From NCBI GenBank assembly GCA_030018855.1, contig JASEHG010000005.1, positions 1 through 28,157 on the forward strand: DNA of 28,157 nucleotides. The letters are read 5' to 3'. Positions within the stretch are counted from its first letter, which is position 1; the number at the start of each line of letters is the position of its first letter. Positions 21,434 through 28,157 of the stretch are shown here, one piece after another. A model generated the notes under the pieces. The model was given only the letters and a program-made list of their open reading frames with translations. It did not search any database and was not told where the DNA came from. Position numbers and translations under genes: made by a program. Origin of the DNA: Candidatus Brocadiaceae bacterium. GTDB lineage: Bacteria > Planctomycetota > Brocadiia > Brocadiales > Bathyanammoxibiaceae.

Positions 21434-22177
21434 ATGGAGTTAAGAGAACAAATTGTAAAGGAAGGGAACTGGCTTTTTAGATACAGAGGTTCTCTGGTGC
21501 CTTTACTTCTAATCATGTTGTTTCTCCCAGCCGTGAGAAACTTTGAGTACCCTGGTCATAGTCACAGATTGAATCAATTATGGGAGATGGGTTGCCTGGG
21601 TATCTCTCTTTTGGGCTTAGGCATCCGCATCTATACTATAGGCTGTACACCCAGAAGGACATCTAGTCGGAATACAACAAAACAGGTCTCAGATGTATTA
21701 AACACCACAGGGATGTACTCTATTGTCAGGCATCCGCTTTACTTAGGTAATCTCCTTATTTTGCTTGGAATATCTTTATCCGTTCTATGCTGGTGGTTTA
21801 CCCTTATAACCATTTTACTTTACTGGCTATGTTATGAAAGGATAATGCTTACCGAGGAAGGTTTTTTAAGGGGGAAATGGGGTGATACATTTTTGGAATG
21901 GGCCGAAGAAACCCCCTGTATTTTACCTAAATTCAAAAATTGGAAATCACCGAGTTTGCCATTCTCTCTTAAAGCTGGTATCAAGAAGGAGTATCATCGC
22001 TTTTTTATAATAGTTACAGCGTTCACCTTTATAGATGTTATCAAAGAAAGAATTGTTCAAGGTAAATTTGTATTGGATTTACCCTGGGAAGTAATGTTTC
22101 CTTTCGCATTGTTCACTTATGTCTTAATAGGCTTATTGAAAAAGAAGACAAAAGTATTGGTTGTTGAGGGGAGATAA
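21434..22177 (+). CDS. ICMT/PEMT-like membrane methyltransferase
   Basis: This 247-residue protein has at least five membrane segments. The core is TTGMYSIVRHPLYLGNLLIL, then WLCYERIMLTEEGFLRGKWG and WAEETPCILPKF, the pattern of isoprenylcysteine methyltransferase-like proteins. The C-terminal part adds two membrane segments (FFIIVTAFTFIDVI; VMFPFALFTYVLIG). A relative is at 8205-8771, which has WLVPITLLNCVLVYS and a similar C-terminal FPYIIKEVVE. Its codons are more AT-rich than the surrounding genes, suggesting separate origin. The acceptor is unknown. Confidence 0.8.
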   Translation: MELREQIVKEGNWLFRYRGSLVPLLLIMLFLPAVRNFEYPGHSHRLNQLWEMGCLGISLLGLGIRIYTIGCTPRRTSSRNTTKQVSDVLNTTGMYSIVRHPLYLGNLLILLGISLSVLCWWFTLITILLYWLCYERIMLTEEGFLRGKWGDTFLEWAEETPCILPKFKNWKSPSLPFSLKAGIKKEYHRFFIIVTAFTFIDVIKERIVQGKFVLDLPWEVMFPFALFTYVLIGLLKKKTKVLVVEGR

Positions 22178-22232
22178 GCTGTCACAACGGCAAGCTTTTT
22201 AAAATTTAAACGATGGAGGATTAACCGGGACT

Positions 22233-22589
22233 ATGGAAATTGCGAGCGCCATTTGGCCCTGGATAGTGAACTTCAGGCCTGATTTTTGGCTGGTGCTGGG
22301 TCTGGTAGGGCAATTTACCTTTATGGGCCGTTTCTTTGTACAGTGGATTGCCTCTGAGAAGGTGGGTAAGAGTATCATACCCGTCTACTTCTGGTATATG
22401 AGTATCGTGGGGAGTCTCATGCTCCTCTTCTACGCCCTCCACCGTCAAGACCCCATCTTTATCCTCGGCTACAGCGGCGGCAGCCTCATATATATCCGTA
22501 ACCTGGTACTCATACATAAAGAAAAGAAACAAGGGGTCAAAGTTGAAAATCCGCCCTCTTTTGGACGGGAGGATACCTCCTTGTCTTGA
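22233..22589 (+). CDS. Lipid-A-disaccharide synthase N-terminal domain (LAB_N) protein
   Basis: This 118-residue protein consists of a LAB_N domain with three membrane segments: FWLVLGLVGQFTFMGRFFVQ, WIASEKVGKSIIPVYFWYMS, and ILGYSGGSLIYIRNLVLIHK. The domain occurs fused to LpxB or alone next to GT2 and ArnT-type genes, as here. It is thought to act in lipid A or polyprenyl-sugar handling at the membrane. The last 20 residues (VKVENPPSFGREDTSL) are encoded by a copy of the dispersed TTGAAAATCCGCC repeat rather than by the domain. Ten bases separate it from paralog 4. Confidence 0.88.
   Translation: MEIASAIWPWIVNFRPDFWLVLGLVGQFTFMGRFFVQWIASEKVGKSIIPVYFWYMSIVGSLMLLFYALHRQDPIFILGYSGGSLIYIRNLVLIHKEKKQGVKVENPPSFGREDTSLS
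22543..22575. repeat. TTGAAAATCCGCC repeat at the end of the LAB_N gene
   Basis: AAGTTGAAAATCCGCC followed by CTCTTTTGGACGGGAGG, a relation of the units at 3416-3439 and 6158-6181. It supplies the C-terminal codons of the protein. Confidence 0.6.
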
Positions 22590-22598
22590 GCGTATCGG

Positions 22599-24365
22599 AT
22601 GGGTAATGGAACAATAGAAGGATTATTTGAGAATGACCGCCCCTGCATAGCCCTTCTTGTCTCCCTATGTATCGTATTATTCTTTTTTAACCTGGGAGGG
22701 AGAGACCTGTGGGCCCCCGATGAAGGGGAGTATGCCCAGATATCCCAGGAGATGCTTGATACGGGCGACTGGGTGATACCCAGGATGAACGACCAGCCCA
22801 CTGCCCAAAAACCCCCCCTCTTTAACTGGGCCGTGGCAATAATATCCCTGCCCCTGGGGAGGGTTACAGAGGTCACTGCCCGACTCCCCTCCGCCCTGGG
22901 GGGGTTAGCGGGGGTATTGGCCACGTATTGGCTGGGGAAGACCCTTTATGGTAATAGGAGGACTGCCCTATTCTCAGCCCTGGTGCTGGCTACCACTCCC
23001 ATATATTTCCACCAGGCACGATGGGTACAGGTGGATATGCTCCTCTGTGCCTTTGTTACGCTGTCCTTAAGCCTTTTTTATTATAGCTACACAAACCCCA
23101 CGGTAGGGGCACGTTGCAACGTGCCCCTACTCCTGGGATCATTATGCATGGGCCTGGGCGTCCTTACCAAAGGACCTATGGCCATTGTCCTCCCTTCCTT
23201 GACAATCGCCCTCTTCCTTGCCCTCCAGGGACAGATTGTAGGGGCACGGGGCGCCGTGCCCCTACTTGATAAAAGGCTAATCCTCTATCTCGGGGCAGTC
23301 TTTGCGGTATCCATACCCTGGTACCTGGCCTCTTACAGTAGGGGAGGGGCTGATTTTACCAGGGAGCTTATACTCAAGCACAATTTCCAGATGTTCCTGG
23401 AGACCTGGAGCCATAAACAACCCATTTATTACTACCTCTGGAACCTGCCCTGGGAGTTCTCCCCCTGGGTGGTGTTTCTCCCGGCCGCCGTGTATCAGCT
23501 ACTCCTCAATGGGAGAGAAAGACCTCAGAGGGACTTCCTCCTGGCCTGGGCCGTGATGATGTTCTGTTTCTTTAGCCTGGCCCAGGCCAAACAGGCTAAG
23601 TACCTCTTACCGATGATGCCCGCACTTGCCCTGATGGTGGGGAGGTTCTGGGAAGGGGTCCTTGTTCAGGATGCGGAATGCGGGGTGCGGGGTGCAGGGT
23701 GTCTCTCATACAAGAGATGGGTATTGATACCAGGAGGGGTGATGTCGGGGTGTATGCTCCTTGCCGGGGTCCTGGGGCTATGGTTCATTAAAAAGAGGTA
23801 TCCCGAATACCTCTCTCTGTTTATCCCCCTCAGCAGTTTCTTAACCCTGCTGGGTGGGTCTTTCTTCCTCGGACTCCTCTATGGCGGACGGGAGGGCCAT
23901 TTCCGCCAACGGTGGACTGCCTTCATATCCCTCCTCGTGGGCCTTTCGCTACTGTTATTTTATTACCACGCCTTTGTCCAGAAGGAGTTGAATCCCCGCA
24001 ATTCTGCCAGGCCCTTTTGCCAGGAGGCCGTGAGGATTGTAAAAGAAAGGCCGCTAGGGATTTTCGGCATAGGGTATCACCAGATTGGGCCCTATTTGTT
24101 CTATACAAAGAGGCGGTTAAAGACCTTCAGTGACCAGGGGGCACTGGAAGAGTTTCTTGGCTCTGAACCAGACCTGTCCTTGAGCGGAGCGAAGGGACGG
24201 TTCAGGGCAGGGCCACCACCAGCAAAGGGCGAGAGGGTGTTTTGTATTATAGGGGATGCGCAACTGGCCGCCTTGAAGGGGGCTAGTAAGGTCCCTGTCT
24301 ACAACCTGCTCTCTGCCGCAGTGGGCCACAGGCGTATACACCTCATATCCAACCGGCCCGGGTAG
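22599..24365 (+). CDS. GT83 (ArnT/PMT-like) glycosyltransferase, paralog 4
   Basis: This 588-residue GT-C membrane enzyme is the longest of the four. It has the canonical LGGRDLWAPDEGEYAQISQE with intact DE motif, AQKPPLFNWAVAI, LTKGPMAIV and AKQAKYLLPMMPALALMV. It is therefore likely active. Four repeat-derived inserts are visible: residues 169-177 (VGARCNVPL), 214-223 (VGARGAVPLL), about 357-369 (DAECGVRGAGC) and about 523-540 (LSLSGAKGRFRAG). Each coincides with a family seen in the spacers. It ends the plus-strand envelope locus. Confidence 0.88.
   Translation: MGNGTIEGLFENDRPCIALLVSLCIVLFFFNLGGRDLWAPDEGEYAQISQEMLDTGDWVIPRMNDQPTAQKPPLFNWAVAIISLPLGRVTEVTARLPSALGGLAGVLATYWLGKTLYGNRRTALFSALVLATTPIYFHQARWVQVDMLLCAFVTLSLSLFYYSYTNPTVGARCNVPLLLGSLCMGLGVLTKGPMAIVLPSLTIALFLALQGQIVGARGAVPLLDKRLILYLGAVFAVSIPWYLASYSRGGADFTRELILKHNFQMFLETWSHKQPIYYYLWNLPWEFSPWVVFLPAAVYQLLLNGRERPQRDFLLAWAVMMFCFFSLAQAKQAKYLLPMMPALALMVGRFWEGVLVQDAECGVRGAGCLSYKRWVLIPGGVMSGCMLLAGVLGLWFIKKRYPEYLSLFIPLSSFLTLLGGSFFLGLLYGGREGHFRQRWTAFISLLVGLSLLLFYYHAFVQKELNPRNSARPFCQEAVRIVKERPLGIFGIGYHQIGPYLFYTKRRLKTFSDQGALEEFLGSEPDLSLSGAKGRFRAGPPPAKGERVFCIIGDAQLAALKGASKVPVYNLLSAAVGHRRIHLISNRPG
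23103..23130. repeat. 28-bp perfect palindrome inside GT83 paralog 4
   Basis: It is identical to 15981-16008 and lies in the equivalent loop, but in a different reading frame (GTA GGG GCA instead of G GTA GGG). Confidence 0.95.
23238..23265. repeat. Second palindrome inside GT83 paralog 4
   Basis: GTAGGGGCACGG and CCGTGCCCCTAC flank GGCG. It encodes VGARGAVPLL at residues 214-223, the position of the double palindrome in paralog 1 (215-234). Confidence 0.9.
23668..23705. repeat. GCGGAATGCGGGGTGCGG tract inside GT83 paralog 4
   Basis: It encodes QDAECGVRGAGC. The same filler type forms the spacer at 14529-14632. Confidence 0.7.
24163..24205. repeat. 43-bp element with inverted ends inside GT83 paralog 4
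   Basis: The ends are CTGAACC (24163-24169) and GGTTCAG (24199-24205). The core 24173-24200 matches paralog 3 (21219-21246) in the opposite orientation at 26 of 28 bases. Confidence 0.8.
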
Positions 24366-24367
24366 GC

Positions 24368-24388
24368 AACCCCCCTAATCCTAGGGGA
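24368..24388. terminator. Possible terminator stem between convergent genes
   Basis: CCCCCTA and TAGGGG are separated by ATCC just after the paralog 4 stop. No T-run follows on either strand, so it is weak. Confidence 0.35.
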
Positions 24389-24465
24389 GGTGCAAGTTGA
24401 AAATCCTGAAAGTACGCTCCACCCAAAACATGGCGGACTTCCAGCTTTTGTTGGGAGGACGCCGG

Positions 24466-25476
24466 TCAGGCCTGCCACTTGGCCAGGACTACCAGCCCTG
24501 CCCCAACCCACAGGGCCTCTCTTATCCTCCTTATAATACAAAAGGACATGCTTACCTGGGCGGTGAGGGAGAGGGCCAGGAAGACTAGTAGTACGCCCCC
24601 TTCTTGTCCTCCCAGGCTTCCCGGGATGAAGGAGGATACGCTCCTTGCCACTGTGAAGAGGGCTTCTATGATAAACGCATTGGTTAGGTCTATAGGTACT
24701 CCGAGAAAGTTTAGTATTAGATACACCTCTAGCATCCCCGCCAGCCACCCGAGGAAGTAAAAGAGGAAGCAGAGGTAGAATCCCCTTTTGTTGGTGCTGT
24801 AGAACTCGGCTATGGTGTCGTCCAGTTCTTTGAGCTTGCCGGCCCTTTTTTCCAGGAAGCTGATGTGTATCCTGAACCTCCTGAGGAGGTTCAAGGTAGC
24901 AGTAAAAAGCCCCTTTTTACGGCTAATGATTACCATACCGGTAAGCGGTATTCCCAGGAGTAACGTGATGGCCGTAACGGCCATCAATGAATTTGTATCT
25001 TTGAGTCTGGAAAAGGCCAGGGCAACCCCAATGAGTACGAAGACCACCTGAGCCAGGGTCATTATCGTACGGGAGATTACTACTGAAGCCATACCGTCTA
25101 TTGTTGAGACGTTATAAGTCTTTAGCAAATAGGCCTTAAGAGGTTCTCCCCCCAGGTAGGCGGAGGGAGTGAGGCAGTTTATGGATTCCCCGGCCATCCT
25201 GGCGGCAAAGAGTCCAATAAACTTGAGACCTGGGGTCAGGTTCTTCAGGGCATATCTCCACCCTATTGTGTCCAGGGCGAAGACTATTGTGTAGGGTATT
25301 AGTATTATGAGAAATTTCCACATGCCTAGCATGCGGATATCTGTGTAAACGGCCGAGGCGTCTAACTTGTAGAGGAGGAAGGCAAAGCCTGCCAGTCCCA
25401 TCAAGAGGAGGGCCAACTTCAAATTTTGGAAGCCTTTTGCAGGAAAAGGATTAACTTCGGCCGGGATGCTCTTCAT
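24466..25476 (-). CDS. Flippase-like domain membrane protein (LPG synthase TM/UPF0104 family)
   Basis: This 336-residue integral membrane protein has about eight hydrophobic segments. Family landmarks are FAARMAGESINCLTPSAYLG, GGEPLKAYLLKTYNV, and near the C-terminus SSFIPGSLGGQEGGVLLVFL. Relatives are the lysylphosphatidylglycerol synthase membrane domain, AglD and hopanoid-cluster proteins, and are thought to move or modify lipid-linked substrates. ATG 25476 overlaps the radical SAM stop (TGA 25475-25473), so the two genes are translationally coupled. It is convergent with the GT83 locus. Confidence 0.85.
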   Translation of the reverse strand: MKSIPAEVNPFPAKGFQNLKLALLLMGLAGFAFLLYKLDASAVYTDIRMLGMWKFLIILIPYTIVFALDTIGWRYALKNLTPGLKFIGLFAARMAGESINCLTPSAYLGGEPLKAYLLKTYNVSTIDGMASVVISRTIMTLAQVVFVLIGVALAFSRLKDTNSLMAVTAITLLLGIPLTGMVIISRKKGLFTATLNLLRRFRIHISFLEKRAGKLKELDDTIAEFYSTNKRGFYLCFLFYFLGWLAGMLEVYLILNFLGVPIDLTNAFIIEALFTVARSVSSFIPGSLGGQEGGVLLVFLALSLTAQVSMSFCIIRRIREALWVGAGLVVLAKWQA

Positions 25477-26960
25477 CTCATGAATTTCTCTATGTATATA
25501 TTTGACAATTCCTGATAAAGACTTTCCGCCTGGGGGCCATTACCTTCGCATATCTTTATGAGCGGCCATTCACTCTTAGGGAATCTGACGTAGAGGGGAA
25601 AGGTCCTATGCAACCCGGCTAATTCTCTACTGGTGAGCTGGGGCATATTTAGCGTGGGGGACAGACGGTAGTCGTTGGCAATGTCATCTTCCTTGAGATA
25701 CTTTTCCAGTTCGCACACCTCCCTTAAGGCACATCCCCTGTAAGGGCTAAAAAAGCTTACCATTACCCCTTTGGCCTTTATCTGACGGTTGAGTTCTATG
25801 GTATCAAAGATCTTTTCTCTGGTCTCGGTAGGGAAGCCGATGATGTTGTTGCCGCTTACCCGTATCCTGCTCCCTTCAAGCAGTTCAAAGGCATGGATAA
25901 CCCTCTCGTTCGTTATGTCCCTTCCCAATACGTTCTTCCTCAACTCGTAGTTGCCGCTCTCTATCCCTACACTGATACCCTCACAGCCGACGGAGGCCAG
26001 TAGCTCCACGTATTCCTTTGTGATGGATTCAGGTCTGGCCTCTATCCAGAAGGGGAGTCCTACCCTGGGGTAAAGCCTGGCAAATTCGTCTATCCTCTTA
26101 CGGCTGGTGGTAAGGAAACTCTCGGCCACCAGGTAAACGAATTGCAGGTTGTACTTCTCCTTTTTCTCCTGCATCTCCTCAATCAGCCTGGGGATTTCCT
26201 GCTCTCTGTAATAACCTCCCAGACCTTTGTAGAGTTTATTGAGCCCAGAGTTAACGCAGAAGGAACAACTGTATGGGCAACCGCGGTTCATTTCAAAGGT
26301 GCCTGTTACGGAGATCTTACCCCCCATGGGCTTCCAGAACCGCCTCCTGTCGTATACGTCCCAGTCCTGGAAGGGCAGTTCCCTCATGGCCATCGTCCGT
26401 CTCAGAGGGTTTTTGTACAGCATACCATTCTGCTTGACCCATACGTTCTGTACGTGTGTAACGTCTTCATTGGCCCTCATCCTCTTACAAAGCTCTACCA
26501 GGGCTATCTCTCCTTCCCCAATGCATACCATGTCCACGCAATTCTCCTTAATTACTATGTCTGGAGAAAAGGTGGCGTACACCCCGCCTACTACGGTAGG
26601 GATCTTTGTGTGCCTTATGGCCTCCAGGAGTTCTACGCCAAGGGAATAAGTAACCTCTATGCATGATAGTCCGATGAGGTCGGGCCTGTAGGACTCCACT
26701 TCTTTCCTGAAGTCCTCAACGACGTCACCTTCTTCGGGGAGGATGCCCAGTTCTTTGAAGTCTGTTTTCTTTACCTGGAGGGTGTAGGCCCGCACCTCGT
26801 CTCCTGTCTTATCTCTTGTCCTATAGAAAGTGGTATCAAAGAGTTTTACTTCTATCCCCTCCTGCTTCAGGGAGGCGGAGAGGGTGCCTATGCCAGCCGT
26901 AATGAGGGTATCAAGCATGGTATTGCAATTAATTAGTAGTACTTTAAAGTCTTTCTTCAT
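25473..26960 (-). CDS. B12-binding domain radical SAM protein
   Basis: This 495-residue protein has an N-terminal Rossmann-like cobalamin-binding domain (KVLLINCN, LITAGIGTLSASLKQEG, LIGLSCIEVTYSLGVELLEA, VVGGVYATFSP). The radical SAM core follows with the cluster motif CPYSCSFC (C228, C232, C235), then the SAM-binding GCEGISVGIESGNYELRK. The base-off DxHxxG motif of cobalamin binding is not seen. Such BchE-like enzymes make methyl transfers or ring rearrangements on lipids, antibiotics and cofactors. The start is placed at MKKDFKVLL, with weak GTGAAAG upstream; an earlier start would overlap the preceding gene by 68 bases. It overlaps both neighbours. Confidence 0.87.
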   Translation of the reverse strand: MKKDFKVLLINCNTMLDTLITAGIGTLSASLKQEGIEVKLFDTTFYRTRDKTGDEVRAYTLQVKKTDFKELGILPEEGDVVEDFRKEVESYRPDLIGLSCIEVTYSLGVELLEAIRHTKIPTVVGGVYATFSPDIVIKENCVDMVCIGEGEIALVELCKRMRANEDVTHVQNVWVKQNGMLYKNPLRRTMAMRELPFQDWDVYDRRRFWKPMGGKISVTGTFEMNRGCPYSCSFCVNSGLNKLYKGLGGYYREQEIPRLIEEMQEKKEKYNLQFVYLVAESFLTTSRKRIDEFARLYPRVGLPFWIEARPESITKEYVELLASVGCEGISVGIESGNYELRKNVLGRDITNERVIHAFELLEGSRIRVSGNNIIGFPTETREKIFDTIELNRQIKAKGVMVSFFSPYRGCALREVCELEKYLKEDDIANDYRLSPTLNMPQLTSRELAGLHRTFPLYVRFPKSEWPLIKICEGNGPQAESLYQELSNIYIEKFMR

Positions 26961-27825
26961 TTCTTTCACTTTTGAGTCCTTGAACTTTTGGACCATTAAA
27001 TCTTTCTGCAAGCCCCTTTATCCAATCAAACCCCTCTTGTATTTCTCTGGTTACTTCCTTTACTGGATACTCAAAGATAATGTTAACTTCCTTGTTCGCA
27101 CCGAGCACTACCTCCAGTACCCTCTCTACGTCTATCCACCCCTCGTGGGGCCTCTGGGAGGGGTGTAGGGGGACGTGTCCATGCTTCTTGTAATGCTCAA
27201 AGTCCCTGGCGTTCCAGAGATGCATAGACCTGGCGTAGGGGGCCAGGGCCTCTATGTCTTTAAGATAATTCTTATTCCGCTGCTGTGCACCCAGAAAGGC
27301 ATGGCCCGTGTCAATGCATATACCCAGCTCTGTGTGGGCCCCTACCATTTCTACAAACTGGCTGGGCCTATGGAAGGCGTTGGAATAAGAGGTGAACTCG
27401 GCGTGGATGGGGATACCGTGGGAGCGGGACATCTCCGCAAGGCGGTGGCATGCCTGTTCGGCCAGCCGCATAGCCATCCTCTCATCCTGGGTGTCGGCAA
27501 GCCTGTAGGTGAGGTGACAGACCACGTACTCTGCACCCCATTCCCCGGCCTGCTTGAGGGTATCCTCCAGGAGACGGAAAGAGAGCTGTCTATTGGCAGG
27601 GTCTTCGTTCAGGAGGAAGCTGGTTACGCCTGAGAAAGGGAAGTACTCAGGTCTGGGTACGGGGGCATGGAAGCTAAAGCTCTCGGTACCCTCGGCGTAT
27701 AGGCCGTCAAGTACGCCCCTTAACCGGCTTAGCCCTTCACGGGCGAAATCAAAGGCCTCCACGCATCCCAGCCCCTTATGAAGGATACTGGCCTCTTTTA
27801 TCCTTTCTACAGTGCTACTTTGCAA
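26944..27825 (-). CDS. Xylose isomerase-like TIM barrel protein (sugar phosphate isomerase/epimerase family)
   Basis: This 293-residue protein has the AP-endonuclease-2/xylose isomerase-like barrel. It shows GAEYVVCHLTY, IPIHAEFTSYSN, GICIDTGHAFLGA, SMHLWNARD and NIIFEYP; the His/Glu/Asp residues in these form the expected metal site. The usual first strand (M-x-LGxST) is not visible, so the N-terminus starts at a catalytic-core position or is shortened. TTG 27825 with GAGGGG upstream is used. It leads a coupled set of three genes and may process a sugar or lipid intermediate in the radical SAM pathway, an inference. Confidence 0.8.
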   Translation of the reverse strand: MQSSTVERIKEASILHKGLGCVEAFDFAREGLSRLRGVLDGLYAEGTESFSFHAPVPRPEYFPFSGVTSFLLNEDPANRQLSFRLLEDTLKQAGEWGAEYVVCHLTYRLADTQDERMAMRLAEQACHRLAEMSRSHGIPIHAEFTSYSNAFHRPSQFVEMVGAHTELGICIDTGHAFLGAQQRNKNYLKDIEALAPYARSMHLWNARDFEHYKKHGHVPLHPSQRPHEGWIDVERVLEVVLGANKEVNIIFEYPVKEVTREIQEGFDWIKGLAERFNGPKVQGLKSERNEERL

Positions 27826-27861
27826 AAGTCCCCTCTGTGTCTTTTAAAATTTAAAGCCAAT

Positions 27862-27890
27862 ATAATATACTAAGGTATCCCAAAACTCAA
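27862..27890 (-). promoter_or_regulatory. Putative sigma-70-type promoter
   Basis: On the minus strand TTGAGT (27890-27885) and TATTAT (27867-27862) are 17 bases apart, 37 bases before the first codon of the sugar isomerase-like gene. The alternative TATATT would have a 15-base spacer. Confidence 0.45.
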
Positions 27891-27907
27891 GCATTCTTTC
27901 TGGTCGG

Positions 27908-27934
27908 TATGTGGATACTATAGACATGGGTAAC
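27908..27934 (+). repeat. 27-bp dispersed element, copy 3 of 3
   Basis: TATGTGGATACTATAGACAT then GGGTAAC. It aligns without gaps to 14463-14489 and is followed by TTTTATCCTTTTTT. Confidence 0.55.
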
Positions 27935-27960
27935 ATTTTATCCTTTTTTAATTATAGGAT

Positions 27961-27981
27961 TAAGGGGGCGTAGCCCCCTTA
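27961..27981. repeat. Palindrome TAAGGGGGC-GTA-GCCCCCTTA
   Basis: Nine-base arms with a three-base loop in the terminal spacer. It has no T-run and is probably another repeat unit. Confidence 0.6.
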
Positions 27982-28015
27982 CCACCCCCAAAACCAGGGA
28001 TTAGGGAAAAAGGAT

Positions 28016-28129
28016 GTAGGGACAGACCTTCAGGTCTGTCCACCCCTTCTCCGCCTCAGGTGTATCAGGGCAGACCCTGTACCGTTCTGGTGCAAGCAGG
28101 CTTGGACAGGGCTGAAGCCCTGTCCCTAC
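28016..28129. repeat. REPIN-like element, long form
   Basis: GTAGGGACAGACC..GGTCTGTCC at the left and GGACAGGGC..GCCCTGTCCCTAC at the right, with a 62-base centre that includes TCCGCCTCAGG. This is the inverted long version of the element at 16131-16187. A further GGGCAGGGGCAAGCCCTGCCCC follows and runs out of the window. No gene is seen from 27826 to 28157. Confidence 0.8.
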
Positions 28130-28157
28130 AACTGGGCAGGGGCAAGCCCTGCCCCTA

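Noticed and set aside
15981..23265. CRISPR repeats
   Set aside because: The palindromes are single, kilobases apart, without regular spacers or cas genes.

Overview
The window reads as a chromosome segment of an uncultured Gram-negative bacterium. The evidence for a two-membrane cell is lipobox lipoproteins, four ArnT/PMT-type lipid A-modifying glycosyltransferase paralogs and a LpxB N-terminal-domain (LAB_N) protein. Several genes use TTG starts, and most spacers are filled with dispersed palindromes and short purine-rich repeats. The lineage cannot be fixed from sequence alone; a Planctomycetota/Brocadiales-like or similar environmental lineage is only a weak guess. An in-frame UGA followed by a textbook bacterial SECIS hairpin implies that the cell decodes selenocysteine.

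Layout. 1-2.2 kb: a partial gene, a DUF4258/YgiT-type toxin-antitoxin (TA) pair wedged into the 5' end of a class II aldolase gene, then tRNA-Ser(GCU) with a hicBA pair inserted behind it. Both TA pairs are bracketed by partial copies of the gene next to them. 2.2-5.5 kb: a YfcE-type phosphodiesterase, a PEGA lipoprotein, a tiny basic ORF, a secreted TPR protein and a membrane-anchored selenocysteine peroxiredoxin-like protein. 5.5-6.6 kb (mostly minus strand): a cupin, a cold-shock protein with a terminator-like leader, and the initiator tRNA-fMet. 6.9-8.2 kb: a CDP-alcohol phosphatidyltransferase and a HAD-IB phosphatase. 8.2-14.3 kb (minus strand): a membrane methyltransferase, a third TA pair (DUF4258/YgiT), a coiled-coil lipoprotein, a 19-unit TPR protein, a small membrane protein and an NhaD/ArsB-type ion transporter.

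14.6-24.4 kb (plus strand): an envelope-glycolipid locus. It holds a GT2 polyprenyl-phosphate sugar synthase, four GT83 (ArnT/PMT) paralogs, a class I methyltransferase, an isoprenylcysteine-methyltransferase-like membrane protein and a LAB_N protein. The likely logic is that the GT2 enzyme charges a polyprenyl phosphate with sugar and the GT83 enzymes transfer sugars to lipid acceptors on the periplasmic face. 24.5-27.8 kb (minus strand): a translationally coupled set of a TIM-barrel sugar isomerase-like protein, a B12-binding radical SAM enzyme and a flippase-like membrane protein.

The most notable features are: (1) the selenoprotein, which ordinary annotation would break into two ORFs; (2) TA cassettes inserted with target duplication, two clear cases and one degraded; (3) palindromic and low-complexity repeats of the intergenic kind that have entered coding genes in frame, repeatedly at the same loops of the GT83 paralogs; and (4) loss of the conserved Asp of the DE motif in two of the four GT83 paralogs.
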